DNA of 64,000 bases from Artemia franciscana (taxonomy: Eukaryota > Arthropoda > Branchiopoda > Anostraca > Artemiidae). The translations under genes and the position numbers were made by a program. Numbering within the stretch: the stretch's first letter is position 1; every line of letters starts with the position of its first letter. The notes below the pieces were generated by a model. It ran no database searches and was not told the origin of the DNA. It saw only the letters and a program-made list of their open reading frames with translations. The stretch lies in the NCBI RefSeq assembly GCF_032884065.1, contig NC_088866.1, forward strand, positions 32,046,019 to 32,110,018, read 5' to 3'. Of this stretch, positions 47,415-57,840 are shown one piece after another.

Positions 47415-49467
47415 CTGTTAAATGGTTTAAATACAAAAAAAAAAAAGATTGATGGATTCGCATCTTAAAATTCTTAGTTGTGTATTCAGAACTGTCAAGA
47501 TTCCATTTTCATGCTTCCCAACCAGTATGTAGACTTGATTCTTCTACTGGGAGAGGGGGGGAGGAGGAATAAAAGACATACGAACAGAACAACTTTATTA
47601 GTAATAAAAAAAAGAAGATAAGTCTCATATTACGGGGTTGCTTACTAGAGAAAAACAAAGACAAACTTTACGGCAAATATACAGTAGGATGAAATACATC
47701 GCAAGACTCCGAAGGTTACTCACATGGATCTCTTCCCATATGCGTACATACCTTCTTCAAAAATTTGTTTAGTTAGAGTCTAACCCACACTGTTGGAAAG
47801 TTAAACCCTCTCCCTTTCTCTATCTGGAACATGTGCCGACAGAAAATTTGCAATTTATGACAGAGCAGCGAACTCCTATCAGTGAAAATCTAGGAAAGCT
47901 ATAGGTAAATCTCTCAATAGGTCTGAGATATTACCCTTTTTTATTGGTTTCTGTTACCCTTTCATCTAGCCTACAATACAGGATGGTCAGGATCCTACTT
48001 AGCAGATGATCCCTAATTTTTATACAACTGCCAAACGTTAGTTTGAAAAAATTAGCAGATAGCTTAGATGAAATAACCTCTTGAAGAAGACATTTCAAAA
48101 TTGCAGTTCCTTAATTAATGTGGATAGAGCAAGCTGTGTTCCTACTTAGACTTTCAGTAAAACACGACTAATATTAAATTTAAATCTCTGTAGAGAACAT
48201 TCTATCATGGAAAACGTAATAGTAAAGGCTGGCATGCATTATAATCAATAAAATAACGAAAGCTAATGAGTCATTCACATACAAACAATTTTTAATACAC
48301 TTGAGGTACGAATGAAAAATAGTTCAGGAAGACAACAATGCAATTGATCCGGGTTGCAGCGGTAGCTAGCAACCTAGTAAGAGCCCCATGCTAGTAATCA
48401 CGTCCCATGCTAAGAAATACAATAACCCATAACTCCTAAAAATGATGTCAGATCGAAACACAAAGTACACTATTAGAACCGCCTTGTCCGAAACTCCTAT
48501 ATGGGAAACTTACAGCCTCTTGGTCTGAACAACAAAGAAAATATGTTGGCTTAAAAAACAAGAAAAGTGGCTTGAACTACGATATTCGGCATCGACGGTA
48601 TCTTTTTTCCCCTCTGCTGGCTGGGCACTGGAAAACCATAAGAGAGCTGTTTAATGGCTCATTTTAAAGGAAATTGCTATATCTAGCGCCTTTTGGAATC
48701 AAAAACCAAATAGTTTTTAAAATAGTGTTACTTTTTAGAAAAAACTGCATCTTCAATTACAAGCTTGATGAATGATGTAGGTTGTAAGCATATATGACGT
48801 AATACGTGAATGCAATATTTATACGCGTTTATCTTTCAACAAAATAATATAAGCAATAGATAATGGATTGATCTGGTTCATTATAAATGGAGACTGTAAA
48901 GTTTCATCGGATATAGCTGAAATCTAGCAAAGAACAAACCACGGCAAATAGTAACTATAAGTTAAGATAATACTAGCATCTTTTGAAAAGTTGCTTATCT
49001 TGGGTATGGTGCCCTACTGAGGATTGTGTCCTACTATTCCAACTTCTATTTGTATATAATTAAGAACGAACTCTCGCCTATACTAACTTATATAGACAAT
49101 TTAGCTATAGTATAGGCATGTACGGCTATATAAAAGATCGGTATAGTTATTTTGAAAAGAACATACATGAAGCGACTAACTTTAGCCTATAGTAACTGAA
49201 ATAAAAAAAAATAGTTTTCAGTTAATTTACATAAAGGATCGATGTCAGTCAAGAGGATCTATTGTAGTAGTTTTTAATAGAAGTTTTTCTTAGACTTTAT
49301 GTTGATAATTATAATAAAGAGGGAACTCTTGCTTATACTAACTTGTATATGCAACCTAACTATAGTGTAGGCTTGTACAGTTATATTTAAAATCAATATA
49401 CTAAATTTTTGTATATAGGATAGGTAGAGTTATAACTTTTCCTTAAGACATCATCACAGGTAAAAAT
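47415..49467. repeat. MRPL19 intron with diverged duplications
   Basis: A block with GTTTCATCGG, ATGGCTGAAA/TAGCTGAAAT and AAGAACAAACCAYGGCA occurs at about 48874-48960 and 49787-49880. Another with CTATAGTRTAGGC occurs at about 49060-49160 and 49318-49430. There is no gene. Confidence 0.5.
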
Positions 49468-49539
49468 CTCCGATACCGAGAATCAAACCCGGGAAAACTG
49501 GGTGAGAGCCATCTATCCTAACTACTAGACTATATAAGA
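49468..49539 (-). tRNA. tRNA-Glu (CTC)-like, possibly a pseudogene
   Basis: 72 nt on the minus strand. The A box TAGTCTAGTAGTTAGGAT and the T arm CCGGGTTTGATTCTCGG match tRNA-Glu, and the anticodon loop CTCTCAC gives CTC. The T stem pairs completely. The acceptor stem has one mismatch plus a wobble, and the anticodon stem has one mismatch, so it may be a decayed gene or a SINE source. It lies in an MRPL19 intron, in the same orientation. Confidence 0.55.
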
Positions 49540-50281
49540 TTTATTAAAACATCTGATTGATGATGTTTATGTTAAAAAAAACTCTTTATAGCCAATAGTA
49601 ACTAAAAGCCAGTACTAACTTCGAAGTTGTCGGAGCACTGGTTATAGTAAAGAGCGAATTCAAGCCAAAAGGAGCTGAACCCTATGCTTCATTTATATTA
49701 TCTTCATTATTTTATCTAGGAGGTAACTAAAACAAGTTTCTTTTTAAAATTTACAGTAAAGAACGAAATCAAGCCTATAGTAATTATTAATCATAAATAG
49801 GGACTATGCAAATTTCATCGGTATCATGGCTCTAAAGATGGCTGAAACCTAGTTAAGAACAAACCATGGCACAGATTGGACTTAGCTACTGATTCTTTGA
49901 GGTACGTCTCTTACTATTCTCAAATTTCTTAGATTATACATACAATGCCAATTCATAAGTCCTACACAATACAAAATTAGATTTGGTGTTTCCTGTAGAT
50001 ATTATTTATATTGTACAGCCTCCATACAGGCACCATTAAATTTTACACGAAGGATATTTGAATATTTTCCCAAGAGAAATTGGATGCCTCAAAAAATAAT
50101 TTTAGGACCAAATGTCTTCCTAAATATATGCACCCCTGCTGTGTATAGCCTACATGCAACAACAAACATTAACATTTCCAAACTAGTGTTAAGAATGCAT
50201 TCCCTCTCCATTCTGGAAATAAAAATAGATGATCACCACCATAATTGAAGAAACCAATGCGATGTAAAGGATCAAGCTTAC
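49540..50281. other. MRPL19 intron, no gene recognised
   Basis: AT-rich intron; includes the second member of the 48874-48960 repeat. Confidence 0.4.
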
Positions 50282-50416
50282 CATGACCGTCGACTATATT
50301 CCTTAAAATACAGCTGGCTCTTAGTCCACAACCAATTCTGTCAATACAAATTCCAACAAATCGGTTGTTCTTTGATGGTGAATTAGGATCTGCCACAGTA
50401 ATTGCCAGTATACTAC
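50282..50416 (-). CDS. MRPL19: Mitochondrial ribosomal protein L19, exon
   Basis: The acceptor TTTTTATTTAG precedes 50416 and the donor is CATG/GTAAGC at 50282. It reads SILAITVADPNSPSKNNRF, then VGICIDRIGCGLRASCILRN and IVDGHG. The MRPL19/bL19 family has a similar SIL..T.ADP block followed by GxCIxRxGxGLxATFxLRN. 135 bp, phase 1 at both sides. A complete Helitron ends 54 bases upstream of this exon, leaving only (TA)16 and about 20 bases of older intron before the splice site. Confidence 0.93.
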
Positions 50417-50435
50417 CTAAATAAAAAGATCATAA

Positions 50436-50471
<36 letters not shown>

Positions 50472-50476
50472 TAGCT

Positions 50477-50505
50477 GTTGGGGTGGCGCTTCGCGCCACC
50501 CCAAC
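50477..50505 (-). terminator. Helitron 3' hairpin
   Basis: GTTGGGGTGGCGC and GCGCCACCCCAAC pair perfectly over 13 bp with a 3-base loop, 6 bases before the terminal CTAG. Such hairpins mark the end of rolling-circle replication in Helitrons. A second GC-rich hairpin (GGGGGCGC/GCGCCCCC) follows at about 50516-50535. Confidence 0.9.
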
Positions 50506-50727
50506 ACCTAGTTGGTGGGGGCGCTTCGCGCCCCCCCCAAGCCCCCCCGCGCGCGTAAGTCGTTACGCGCCATATTAGTTACGCGCCATTGTAGTTGTGT
50601 CCCTGTGTCCCACCTGTGAATATAGATAGATTTATATATGTGTTTCAAACTACGTAAAAATTGCGAATATACAACATTCTTGGCTTTCCCATTGTCTGTC
50701 CATATACAAAGCCGTATGTACTAATAA

Positions 50728-50735
50728 TGACGTCA
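50728..50735. promoter_or_regulatory. CRE/ATF-type palindrome in the Helitron 3' region
   Basis: A perfect TGACGTCA within TAATGACGTCATATG. Copy 1 begins at the window edge inside the same site. Confidence 0.45.
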
Positions 50736-50873
50736 TATGCAAACGTTCTTTTTACAAACAAACAAACATGCATACACACAACTCGTTTTTATATAGATAG
50801 ATAGATAGATAGATACAATACAAATTAACTACGTAAAACTTGTGAATATACAACAGTCTGTTCCGAAATACAA

Positions 50874-53800
50874 CTAACTTCGTAAAACTTGAGAATATAC
50901 AACATTCTTCGCTGTCCAATTCTCGCTGCATATAAATAGATTGTCAGGTTTACCGACCCTCGAACATGCAACGTACAATTGTCCATGGGAAAAACAATCA
51001 GTATTAAGATCAATACCACATTTTTCTAATGATTGACCTTGAGCTTTGTTAATGGTGATTGCAAATGCTAATCGAATTGGGAATTGCAATCTTTTAAATT
51101 GAAAAGGCAGATCTGTTGGAATCATGGGAATGCGAGGAATAAGAACAGCCTCACCCTCAAAAGGCCCTGTCAGGATTGTGGCCTCTATTAGGTTTTCCAT
51201 TGTTTTTTTTACGGCAAGTCGAGTGCCATTGCAAAGCTTTGGTGGGTTTATGTTACGTAACAATATTATTGGTACGCCTATTTTTAGTTGTAGCACGTGT
51301 GGTGGAAACCCTGAAAGATCTATGGAATTTAAAAATTCAGATGGATAATTAACCGCTTCATTTGGTTCCAAAACTGTGTCGACTGACTTGTAAAGGACTG
51401 CCTGGTCTTGAATCTTGGTCAAAACAATATTGTTGATTTCGTGGACGTCTATATTCTTGGGTGCGAGAATCGCTCTTTCACTTAGCCATTTATTATTTTT
51501 ATAATTTTTTAGAATATTCGGAAATATATTTTCAATCAATTCATTTTTGGACGTCACTAAATTACAGAAATCAGCAGGTAGTTGTATACGTCCTGAAATT
51601 GAGTCTACTGGGAGCTTTCCGTTTCCCATTGCTAGCAATTGATCTGAAAATGTTTGACCAGAGTCATCGTTTTGCAATCGGACACGCATATTTGTAGTTA
51701 ATTTTAATGTTTTTACGTGTGCCCATAAATTAGAATTTTTCAGGCAAGCATTCATTTCGTCTGCAGGAGTTGATCTAGGTATTATAGGTAATGTTTGCCT
51801 GAAATCTCCTGCAAGCAATATTAATGTGCTGCCAAAGGGTTTCGAATTCCCTCTTAAATCTTTCAAGCATTGATCCAGAGCCTCGAGCGATTTTTTGTGT
51901 GCCATTGTGCACTCATCCCAAATAATAAGTTTGCATTGCTGCAATACTTTACCCATCCCAGATGATTTGGAAATATTGCACGTGGGAGTTTCTGTAGAAT
52001 GCAAGTTCAGAGGCAATTTCAAAGCGGAATGAGCAGTTCTTCCACCAGGCAGCAATGTTGCGGCTATTCCGGACGACGCAATTGCCAACGCTATATCATT
52101 TTTAGATCGAATTGATGCCAGAATCAGTTTTATCACAAACGTTTTACCAGTACCTCCTGGCGCATCCAAAAAGAAAATTTCTCCAACGTTGTTATCGACA
52201 CAATGCATTATCGTATCATAAATGTCTTTTTGTTCCGACGTTAACTTGGAAATGTTATTTTGTACATACGACAATAGATCACTCGTACTGTAACTTTGTT
52301 CACGATCCAATTCTACACATGTCGAAACAGCAGCGATACGGTTAGGTGAAGGCATTCCCAAACCCTGAAGAGGTTTGTTTGCCATACTTATGCAAATATC
52401 TTCTATAACAACTAAAGTGTAGTTATAAATTTCTGGTGTAAAATCAAAAGTCATGTCTGACGTCTCTAACTGTTTTCGATGAAGTATATCTTCGGACATT
52501 TTTGACTTATATTTTTCCCATAACTCTGTAGGAGCTGATGGAGAGCAAGTTGTTAAAATGATGCCAAACAATGCACGAATTTGACTTGGGGTTGACGTTT
52601 CGCACGCGTCATTGATGCAGTTATCCCAGTGTTGGTCATTCTCCAATAAATTCAGAGCTTGGCATGCACTACGGTAAGTGTCATGTATAGTACCATTTAC
52701 AGTCCTCAAATACTCAAAGGATGTCGGACCGGGTACATTCACCAAAAGCAGGCGTAGAAAGAAGCATTCATGTTGATTGGGGTGAACGGTGTAGAGTCTT
52801 CCTATCGTGGTATCTTTGAAGATGGTAGGTTGGCCGTCGACTGACTTACCCTGTTTTCGACGTTCAAATACTTTATTTTTAGTATTCCACGTGTAATACG
52901 AAGGCACTTCAGTATACAGCAGTTTTTTCGCAAAAGAATCATTTTTGCAAAGCGAAAAAAAAGCTGTTAATGTTGTATCCGGTGGATTCAGGACTCTTTG
53001 TTGCACGTTGGTTTCCGTGAAATAAACACGTTGACCATTCTGTAAATGTACCGCTAAGTGAACAACAGCTGGACTACGTTCATGTATCGGAAATGAAAGA
53101 ATTCGCCAAACAGCTTCATTACTGCTTATGTATCTTCCAGCCTGATATTCTACGATTTCATCGAAATCTTTGATTTCGGACTGCAAGCCAAAAACTGCCA
53201 TGTCACTGCCTTTGTTGACGTATTTACATATATATTTTATTGCCTTTACGGAGTTACAGTATTCAACGTTTATATGTGCATTAAATGTTTTGGATAATAA
53301 AGGGGAATATGGAACAACCCACTGGTTATCTACTTCGATGGTGGTACCGTTACGCTTCTTTATTATTGCTGTTTTACCGCCATCTTCAGTAGATCTTCTT
53401 CTATATTGTGGGTAACCATCATTGCCAGTAATTGTTGTGGGTACTAAAAGTCGAGGATATTGCTTTGTGCACCTTCCTTTGGCCATGCATGGTGAATTTT
53501 CGTTCAGTGCACCGCAAGGTCCATGTATCATATTTTTTACAATAATATCATGTAACCCCTTATCGACATTTTTATCAGGTATTTCAGCGGAAATCACATC
53601 ATCAATTTCGTTTGAAGTAATTTTTTTATGTAGCCAGATTAGTATATGTGCGTGTGGCAAACCTCGTTTTTGCCATTCCACTGAGTACATCCAGCATCGC
53701 ACTGACCCAAACACTTCATGTTTTACAAGGTAGTTTATCAGTGATTTCAACTTTTGCCGGAAGACACGTGCCGTAATGTCATGCCTATGAACCGCCGATT

Positions 53801-55823
53801 GTCCTTGAAGTAAAAGCTGCAGTATCTCGTCCCAAGATTGATTACATGTAAATGTAATAAATAAATCTGGACGACCATAGAGACGAACATACGCAATAGC
53901 ATCTTGAGCATATTCATGCATATGACGTGGACTGCCAGCATATGACGAAGGTAAAATTGTTAATCTTCCAACGTTTGTGGTATTACCGTCATTTATAACT
54001 GCATCTCGCAAATGAATGTATTGTTCAGAGCGGAGCTTGGTCTGATTCAGGCGGATATATAGCAAACGTTCTGATTCAATTTTTGCATACATATCCACGA
54101 CAAATTGGTGAAACAATTCACGGCATTTTAAAATATAATTTTCTTCATCCTGCCGAATCATTAGTCTATAGGAATAATAATGCATTGCACTGCATTTCTT
54201 ATTCATTTCTTTGTTAGTGGCTGGATTCATCAATTTAATATTAAAGTGATAGCCGTCGGCTCCATCCCAAAAAATGATAGGATATTGTAGGGCATCGTAG
54301 CATCGATGAGTTTCAGCAATTCTTAACAACTGGGCGTTTCGCTTATGTAGAATAATATCTCGAGGTAAAAACTGATCACCGACCATAACGATTGCCACTT
54401 CGTCGATAGTCGGAGCATTGTATCTACGCACATGTTGGCCAGGAGGCGTTTTGTCAGCGGAAATAACAATTTTATGAGTATCAGTAGGCATCAAATCGAT
54501 GGCTGTTTTGAACAGACGCACTAAATTATTATTTTCGTGGAAAAGATGTTGCAATTGGGAAACAATTGTCCTTTCAACGTTGGGAGAAATTTCGCAACGT
54601 GCATTCAATTCAGAATTTCTATCACTGATGAAGTACAATTGTAAAAATTTATGATTCTCGCCTAATAATGGTAGAAGGGACCCTGCTTTATGATAAATTT
54701 GCCCTTTTACTTTAAAAGTAGACATAAATTGATCTGGATGTTCGATTTGGGCTCCAAACGACGTCATTTGGAAACATGAGTTGTATTGTCTGATTTTTGA
54801 CAAAAAACGCTTAGATTCTGACGTAGTTCCAGTAAGGAAAGTCTTCAATGGCTCTGGTGGTGCAGCCAATAGAGGAAGTTTAACTTTTCCTGAGGCGCAA
54901 CACATTCCCATTGTTTCACCATTGAATTTCAAGGCCTTGCAATAGGGACAAATTTTGGACATTGTCCCGATTTGAACACAGCTACTCAAGCTATAATCAT
55001 CGACTGGGTTGTACCTGAATGCCAGGCGATAACTTTCAGATTGCTCTGATTCCTCGGCACGCTTTCTTTTCTTACTTTCTCTATCAGCAGCAAGCCTGAT
55101 TTCCTGCTGGTCTTTTGATTCCTCGGCACGCTTTCTTTTCTTACTTTCTCTATCAGCAGCAAGCCTGATTTCTTGCTGTTCTTGTAATTCCTCGGCCCGC
55201 CTTCTTTTTTCACATTCTGTTTTAGCAGCAAGTCTGCTTCTGCGTTGCTCTGGTAGTTCCTCGGCATGCTTTCTTTTTTCACTTTCTCTTTTAGCAGCAA
55301 GTCTGCTTTCGCGTTGCTCTGGTAGTTCCTCGGCATGCTTTCTTTTTTCACATTCTCTTTTAGCAGCAAGTCTGCTTCTGCGTTGCTCTGGTAGTTCCTC
55401 GGCATGCTTTCTTTTTTCACATTCTCTTTTAGCAGCAAGTCTGCTTCTGCGTTGCTCTGGTAGTTCCTCGGCATGCTTTCTTTTTTCACTTTCTCTTTTA
55501 GCAGCAAGTCTGCTTTCGCGTTGCTCTGGTAGTTCCTCGGCATGCTTTCTTTTTTCACATTCTCTTTTAGCAGCAAGTCTGCTTCTGCGTTGCTCTGGTA
55601 GTTCCTCGGCATGCTTTCTTTTTTCACATTCTCTTTTAGCAGCAAGTCTGCTTCTGCGTTGCTCTGGTAGTTCCTCGGCATGCTTTCTTTTTTCACTTTC
55701 TCTTTTAGCAGCAAGTCTGCTTTCGCGTTGCTCTGGTAGTTCCTCGGCACGCTTTCTTTTCTGACTTTCTCTATCACCAGCAAGTTTTCTGGCATAGACT
55801 CTTTGAGCATCTTCATCAGTCAT
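50874..55823 (-). CDS. Helitron replication initiator-helicase (RepHel)
   Basis: 1649 residues with no stop. Residues 15-270 are eleven 23-residue basic repeats. A CPYC...CC zinc-finger-like segment lies near residue 290. The Rep domain carries the HUH motif as H724-A-H726 (KRGLPHAHILIWL) and two catalytic tyrosines as Y864 and Y868 (AIKYICKYVNKG). The Pif1-type SF1 helicase has Walker A APGGTGKT with K1227 and Walker B LIIWDECTMAH near 1305. It ends with the late helicase motif AFAITINKAQGQS and YVACSRVGKPDNLFI. Such proteins nick, unwind and replicate the element as a rolling circle. I took the ATG at 55823 because the relatives start there (MTEEP/MTDED); an in-frame ATG at 55838 adds five residues. 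All key residues are present, so activity is plausible. Confidence 0.93.
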   Translation of the reverse strand: MTDEDAQRVYARKLAGDRESQKRKRAEELPEQRESRLAAKRESEKRKHAEELPEQRRSRLAAKRECEKRKHAEELPEQRRSRLAAKRECEKRKHAEELPEQRESRLAAKRESEKRKHAEELPEQRRSRLAAKRECEKRKHAEELPEQRRSRLAAKRECEKRKHAEELPEQRESRLAAKRESEKRKHAEELPEQRRSRLAAKTECEKRRRAEELQEQQEIRLAADRESKKRKRAEESKDQQEIRLAADRESKKRKRAEESEQSESYRLAFRYNPVDDYSLSSCVQIGTMSKICPYCKALKFNGETMGMCCASGKVKLPLLAAPPEPLKTFLTGTTSESKRFLSKIRQYNSCFQMTSFGAQIEHPDQFMSTFKVKGQIYHKAGSLLPLLGENHKFLQLYFISDRNSELNARCEISPNVERTIVSQLQHLFHENNNLVRLFKTAIDLMPTDTHKIVISADKTPPGQHVRRYNAPTIDEVAIVMVGDQFLPRDIILHKRNAQLLRIAETHRCYDALQYPIIFWDGADGYHFNIKLMNPATNKEMNKKCSAMHYYSYRLMIRQDEENYILKCRELFHQFVVDMYAKIESERLLYIRLNQTKLRSEQYIHLRDAVINDGNTTNVGRLTILPSSYAGSPRHMHEYAQDAIAYVRLYGRPDLFITFTCNQSWDEILQLLLQGQSAVHRHDITARVFRQKLKSLINYLVKHEVFGSVRCWMYSVEWQKRGLPHAHILIWLHKKITSNEIDDVISAEIPDKNVDKGLHDIIVKNMIHGPCGALNENSPCMAKGRCTKQYPRLLVPTTITGNDGYPQYRRRSTEDGGKTAIIKKRNGTTIEVDNQWVVPYSPLLSKTFNAHINVEYCNSVKAIKYICKYVNKGSDMAVFGLQSEIKDFDEIVEYQAGRYISSNEAVWRILSFPIHERSPAVVHLAVHLQNGQRVYFTETNVQQRVLNPPDTTLTAFFSLCKNDSFAKKLLYTEVPSYYTWNTKNKVFERRKQGKSVDGQPTIFKDTTIGRLYTVHPNQHECFFLRLLLVNVPGPTSFEYLRTVNGTIHDTYRSACQALNLLENDQHWDNCINDACETSTPSQIRALFGIILTTCSPSAPTELWEKYKSKMSEDILHRKQLETSDMTFDFTPEIYNYTLVVIEDICISMANKPLQGLGMPSPNRIAAVSTCVELDREQSYSTSDLLSYVQNNISKLTSEQKDIYDTIMHCVDNNVGEIFFLDAPGGTGKTFVIKLILASIRSKNDIALAIASSGIAATLLPGGRTAHSALKLPLNLHSTETPTCNISKSSGMGKVLQQCKLIIWDECTMAHKKSLEALDQCLKDLRGNSKPFGSTLILLAGDFRQTLPIIPRSTPADEMNACLKNSNLWAHVKTLKLTTNMRVRLQNDDSGQTFSDQLLAMGNGKLPVDSISGRIQLPADFCNLVTSKNELIENIFPNILKNYKNNKWLSERAILAPKNIDVHEINNIVLTKIQDQAVLYKSVDTVLEPNEAVNYPSEFLNSIDLSGFPPHVLQLKIGVPIILLRNINPPKLCNGTRLAVKKTMENLIEATILTGPFEGEAVLIPRIPMIPTDLPFQFKRLQFPIRLAFAITINKAQGQSLEKCGIDLNTDCFSHGQLYVACSRVGKPDNLFICSENWTAKNVVYSQVLRS
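55020..55800 (-). repeat. Coding minisatellite: eleven 69-bp units, partly in 207-bp blocks
   Basis: Each unit encodes 23 residues of the RESEKRKHAEELPEQRRSR type. Units 2-4, 5-7 and 8 follow the order S-C-C in the third position (RES, REC, REC), so the array has grown by blocks of three units (207 bp). The last units (KKRKRAEES) are more diverged and match the repeats in copies 2 and 3. Confidence 0.9.
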
Positions 55824-55879
55824 TATAAACTTAAGCATTAATAGAATTCTACACGAACATCCGTCTTATATAACTTGAA

Positions 55880-56057
55880 TGACGTCACGCCTTCAAAGCA
55901 AAAATGATGCCTTCAAAGCAAAAATGATGGCAGCTAATTTCATGACGTCAGCCGAAACATGACGGCGAACATATGTCTTATATGACTTGAATGACGTCAC
56001 CTTCAAAGCAAAAATGACGGCAACTAATTTCATGACGTCAGCCGAAACATGACGTCA
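55880..56057. promoter_or_regulatory. CRE/ATF-type palindrome cluster upstream of RepHel
   Basis: Five perfect TGACGTCA sites at 55880-55887, 55944-55951, 55992-55999, 56033-56040 and 56050-56057, 57 to 235 bases before the ATG. A block of about 110 bp (CTTGAATGACGTCAC...CATGACGTCAGCCGAAACATGACG) is duplicated, which accounts for the higher number compared with copies 1-3. Confidence 0.65.
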
Positions 56058-56122
56058 CCTGACACATCCATCCACACATCCATCCACACATCCACAGACA
56101 GACAACTTATTTTTATATATAT

Positions 56123-56125
<3 letters not shown>

Positions 56126-56187
<62 letters not shown>
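56126..56187. repeat. (TA)n at the Helitron target
   Basis: TA array next to the 5' end of the complete Helitron; the matching TA array on the other side is 50439-50470. Confidence 0.9.
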
Positions 56188-56190
<3 letters not shown>

Positions 56191-56750
56191 TGAAAAGAGA
56201 AATCACCAATGCAACAGCACAAACACATAAAAAAAAGAGACAGAAGGAGAAAAGGAAGACTGTTTTCCTAAATTAGTGATTAATATAGACCAGCACTTGA
56301 ATGAGGCCTTAACCGTACTCATCCATACAATCACATAGGTCAAACAGCATAGCCAAACACAATCAACCATAAAGAATAATCCATGGACACGCAGTCATGT
56401 CGTCAATAAGTATTAGTCGTCATTTACCAAACAATAGAAAAAATAATAAAGACAAATAATTCAGAGGCAACAACCCAACACAAGGGCTCATAAGGAGAAT
56501 ACACTGGCCTATAGGATTTCGCCACTTTAAATTCTCTACCCAGCCAAGTGTTGTGGCTACCAGAGAATATCCATGGCATCCCCGTGTCAGGTATCACCCC
56601 CAAAATACATGCCTATGAAAAAAAAACAGCAAATGTAAAACAACCAAGTAACACCAAAACAAGCTTATCCTGTTAATATATCCCTCTTTTTAGCAACAAT
56701 AGGTAAACTAAATATGATAAAATTTACCAAATCACAAATATTAACACATT

Positions 56751-56791
<41 letters not shown>

Positions 56792-57549
56792 TCAAACTCC
56801 CCCCCCCCTTTTTTACTCAAAACGCAAGTTTCTTCAGAAACACAAAGAAGCGAGAACAAAAGAGATGTAGATAAAAAAAGAAAGCAAAAAAATGCTGTTG
56901 ATTTTTACTGCCCTATTTCAGAGAAATTGCCCGAAAATAGCAGCATGGGTATGGGTTTATTGATTTGGAGTGATAATTTAAACCTCATCATATGCATCAA
57001 TCACCCATCATATGTAAAATATGATCTAATCATCTATGCTTTTCAGTCTTTAAACCCTCAGAATGTGGCATCGAACCAGATTCTTCATTCAGTTTATTGT
57101 CTTTTATACGGTTAATCCAACAGGTACCTGAAAATATCCTTGAGAATTCTCACAAAATATCCAGCATATCTTCTTCAGCTTTTCAAAATCCCCACGCTTT
57201 AGATATGACCACTGTTATCATCCTAGATTTCAATATTCTAATATCAGTTACGATACTTGTCTTCCTATTCTTCAATTTTTTTTCGGCTGCGAAAAAAACA
57301 ACAACAACAAAAAACACCCTGCACCTTGGCTATTCTAATTTTTCACCTTCAATATATATTCACTATGTTTACTGATAGTGCTACTCAGGTAAGTGAAGCT
57401 ATCCCCTTCACTGATTTTCTCGTTACCCAGAATCTCCTCTTCATCCTTTTTTATTCCTAGTCTAAACAACCCAGTCTTTCAAACAACAACTTTTGAACCT
57501 ATTCGCACATCCTGAACACTCAAAACCTCCGAAAATTCATTCATTTTAC
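56188..57549. other. MRPL19 intron, non-coding
   Basis: 56188-56290 is the inverted copy of the repeat at 3733-3850. A poly(A) run of about 36 bases (56754-56789) is followed by a C8 run. No gene was recognised. Confidence 0.5.
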
Positions 57550-57840
57550 TTATATTTTACCTTTGACACCCAAATTAGCTGCATAATTGAAGTTGAGGAA
57601 AGTCTAACTTTCTGATTGGATACCAAGTTTTCCCATAGCTTTTGCTGTGCTGCTCAGGACAAAATACATCAAAGTAATCCAAGGATAGAACACAACCTTT
57701 CTTATGGTTATTTCCCGACTCCACAACGAACCAAATACCAGCCTTAGTTCCTACCTCAATCGCGGCAATGCTGTTTTCGTATAGCAAAAAATATCTTCGA
57801 TCTATATTCAGTTCTTTTAACCTAACGAAGGCTCCACAAT
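57550..57840 (-). pseudogene. RTE-like RT fragment
   Basis: YENSIAAIEVGTKAGIWFVV and KKGCVLSL match the RTE segment before the active site. After a frameshift the reading continues VLSSTAKAMGKLGIQ and FLNFNYAANLGVK, where the YADD active site has become YAAN. It is a short dead piece of the same family as 38586-40310, in the MRPL19 intron, and is not a host exon. Confidence 0.6.

Larger units (their letters stand above)
50471..56125 (-). mobile_element. Complete autonomous-looking Helitron, 5655 bp
   Basis: On the minus strand the element starts TCTATATATATAAAAATAAG at 56125 after a host A and ends with a hairpin and CTAG at 50471 before a host T. This is the textbook Helitron arrangement A|TC...CTRR|T. 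It encodes one uninterrupted RepHel protein. It lies in the first recognised MRPL19 intron, in the same orientation as the gene, inside a TA tract. Parts of its 3' region contain three copies of the phrase ACTACGTAAAAMTTGNGAATA and a (GATA)n run (50790-50814). Three deleted relatives are present at 1-994, 8834-10290 and 10291-11911. Confidence 0.93.

Noticed and set aside
54986-55816. A 276-residue open frame overlapping the RepHel repeats in another minus-strand frame
   Set aside because: The 69-bp repeat has a multiple-of-three period, so a second frame stays open by chance; it has no start context or partner in the other copies.
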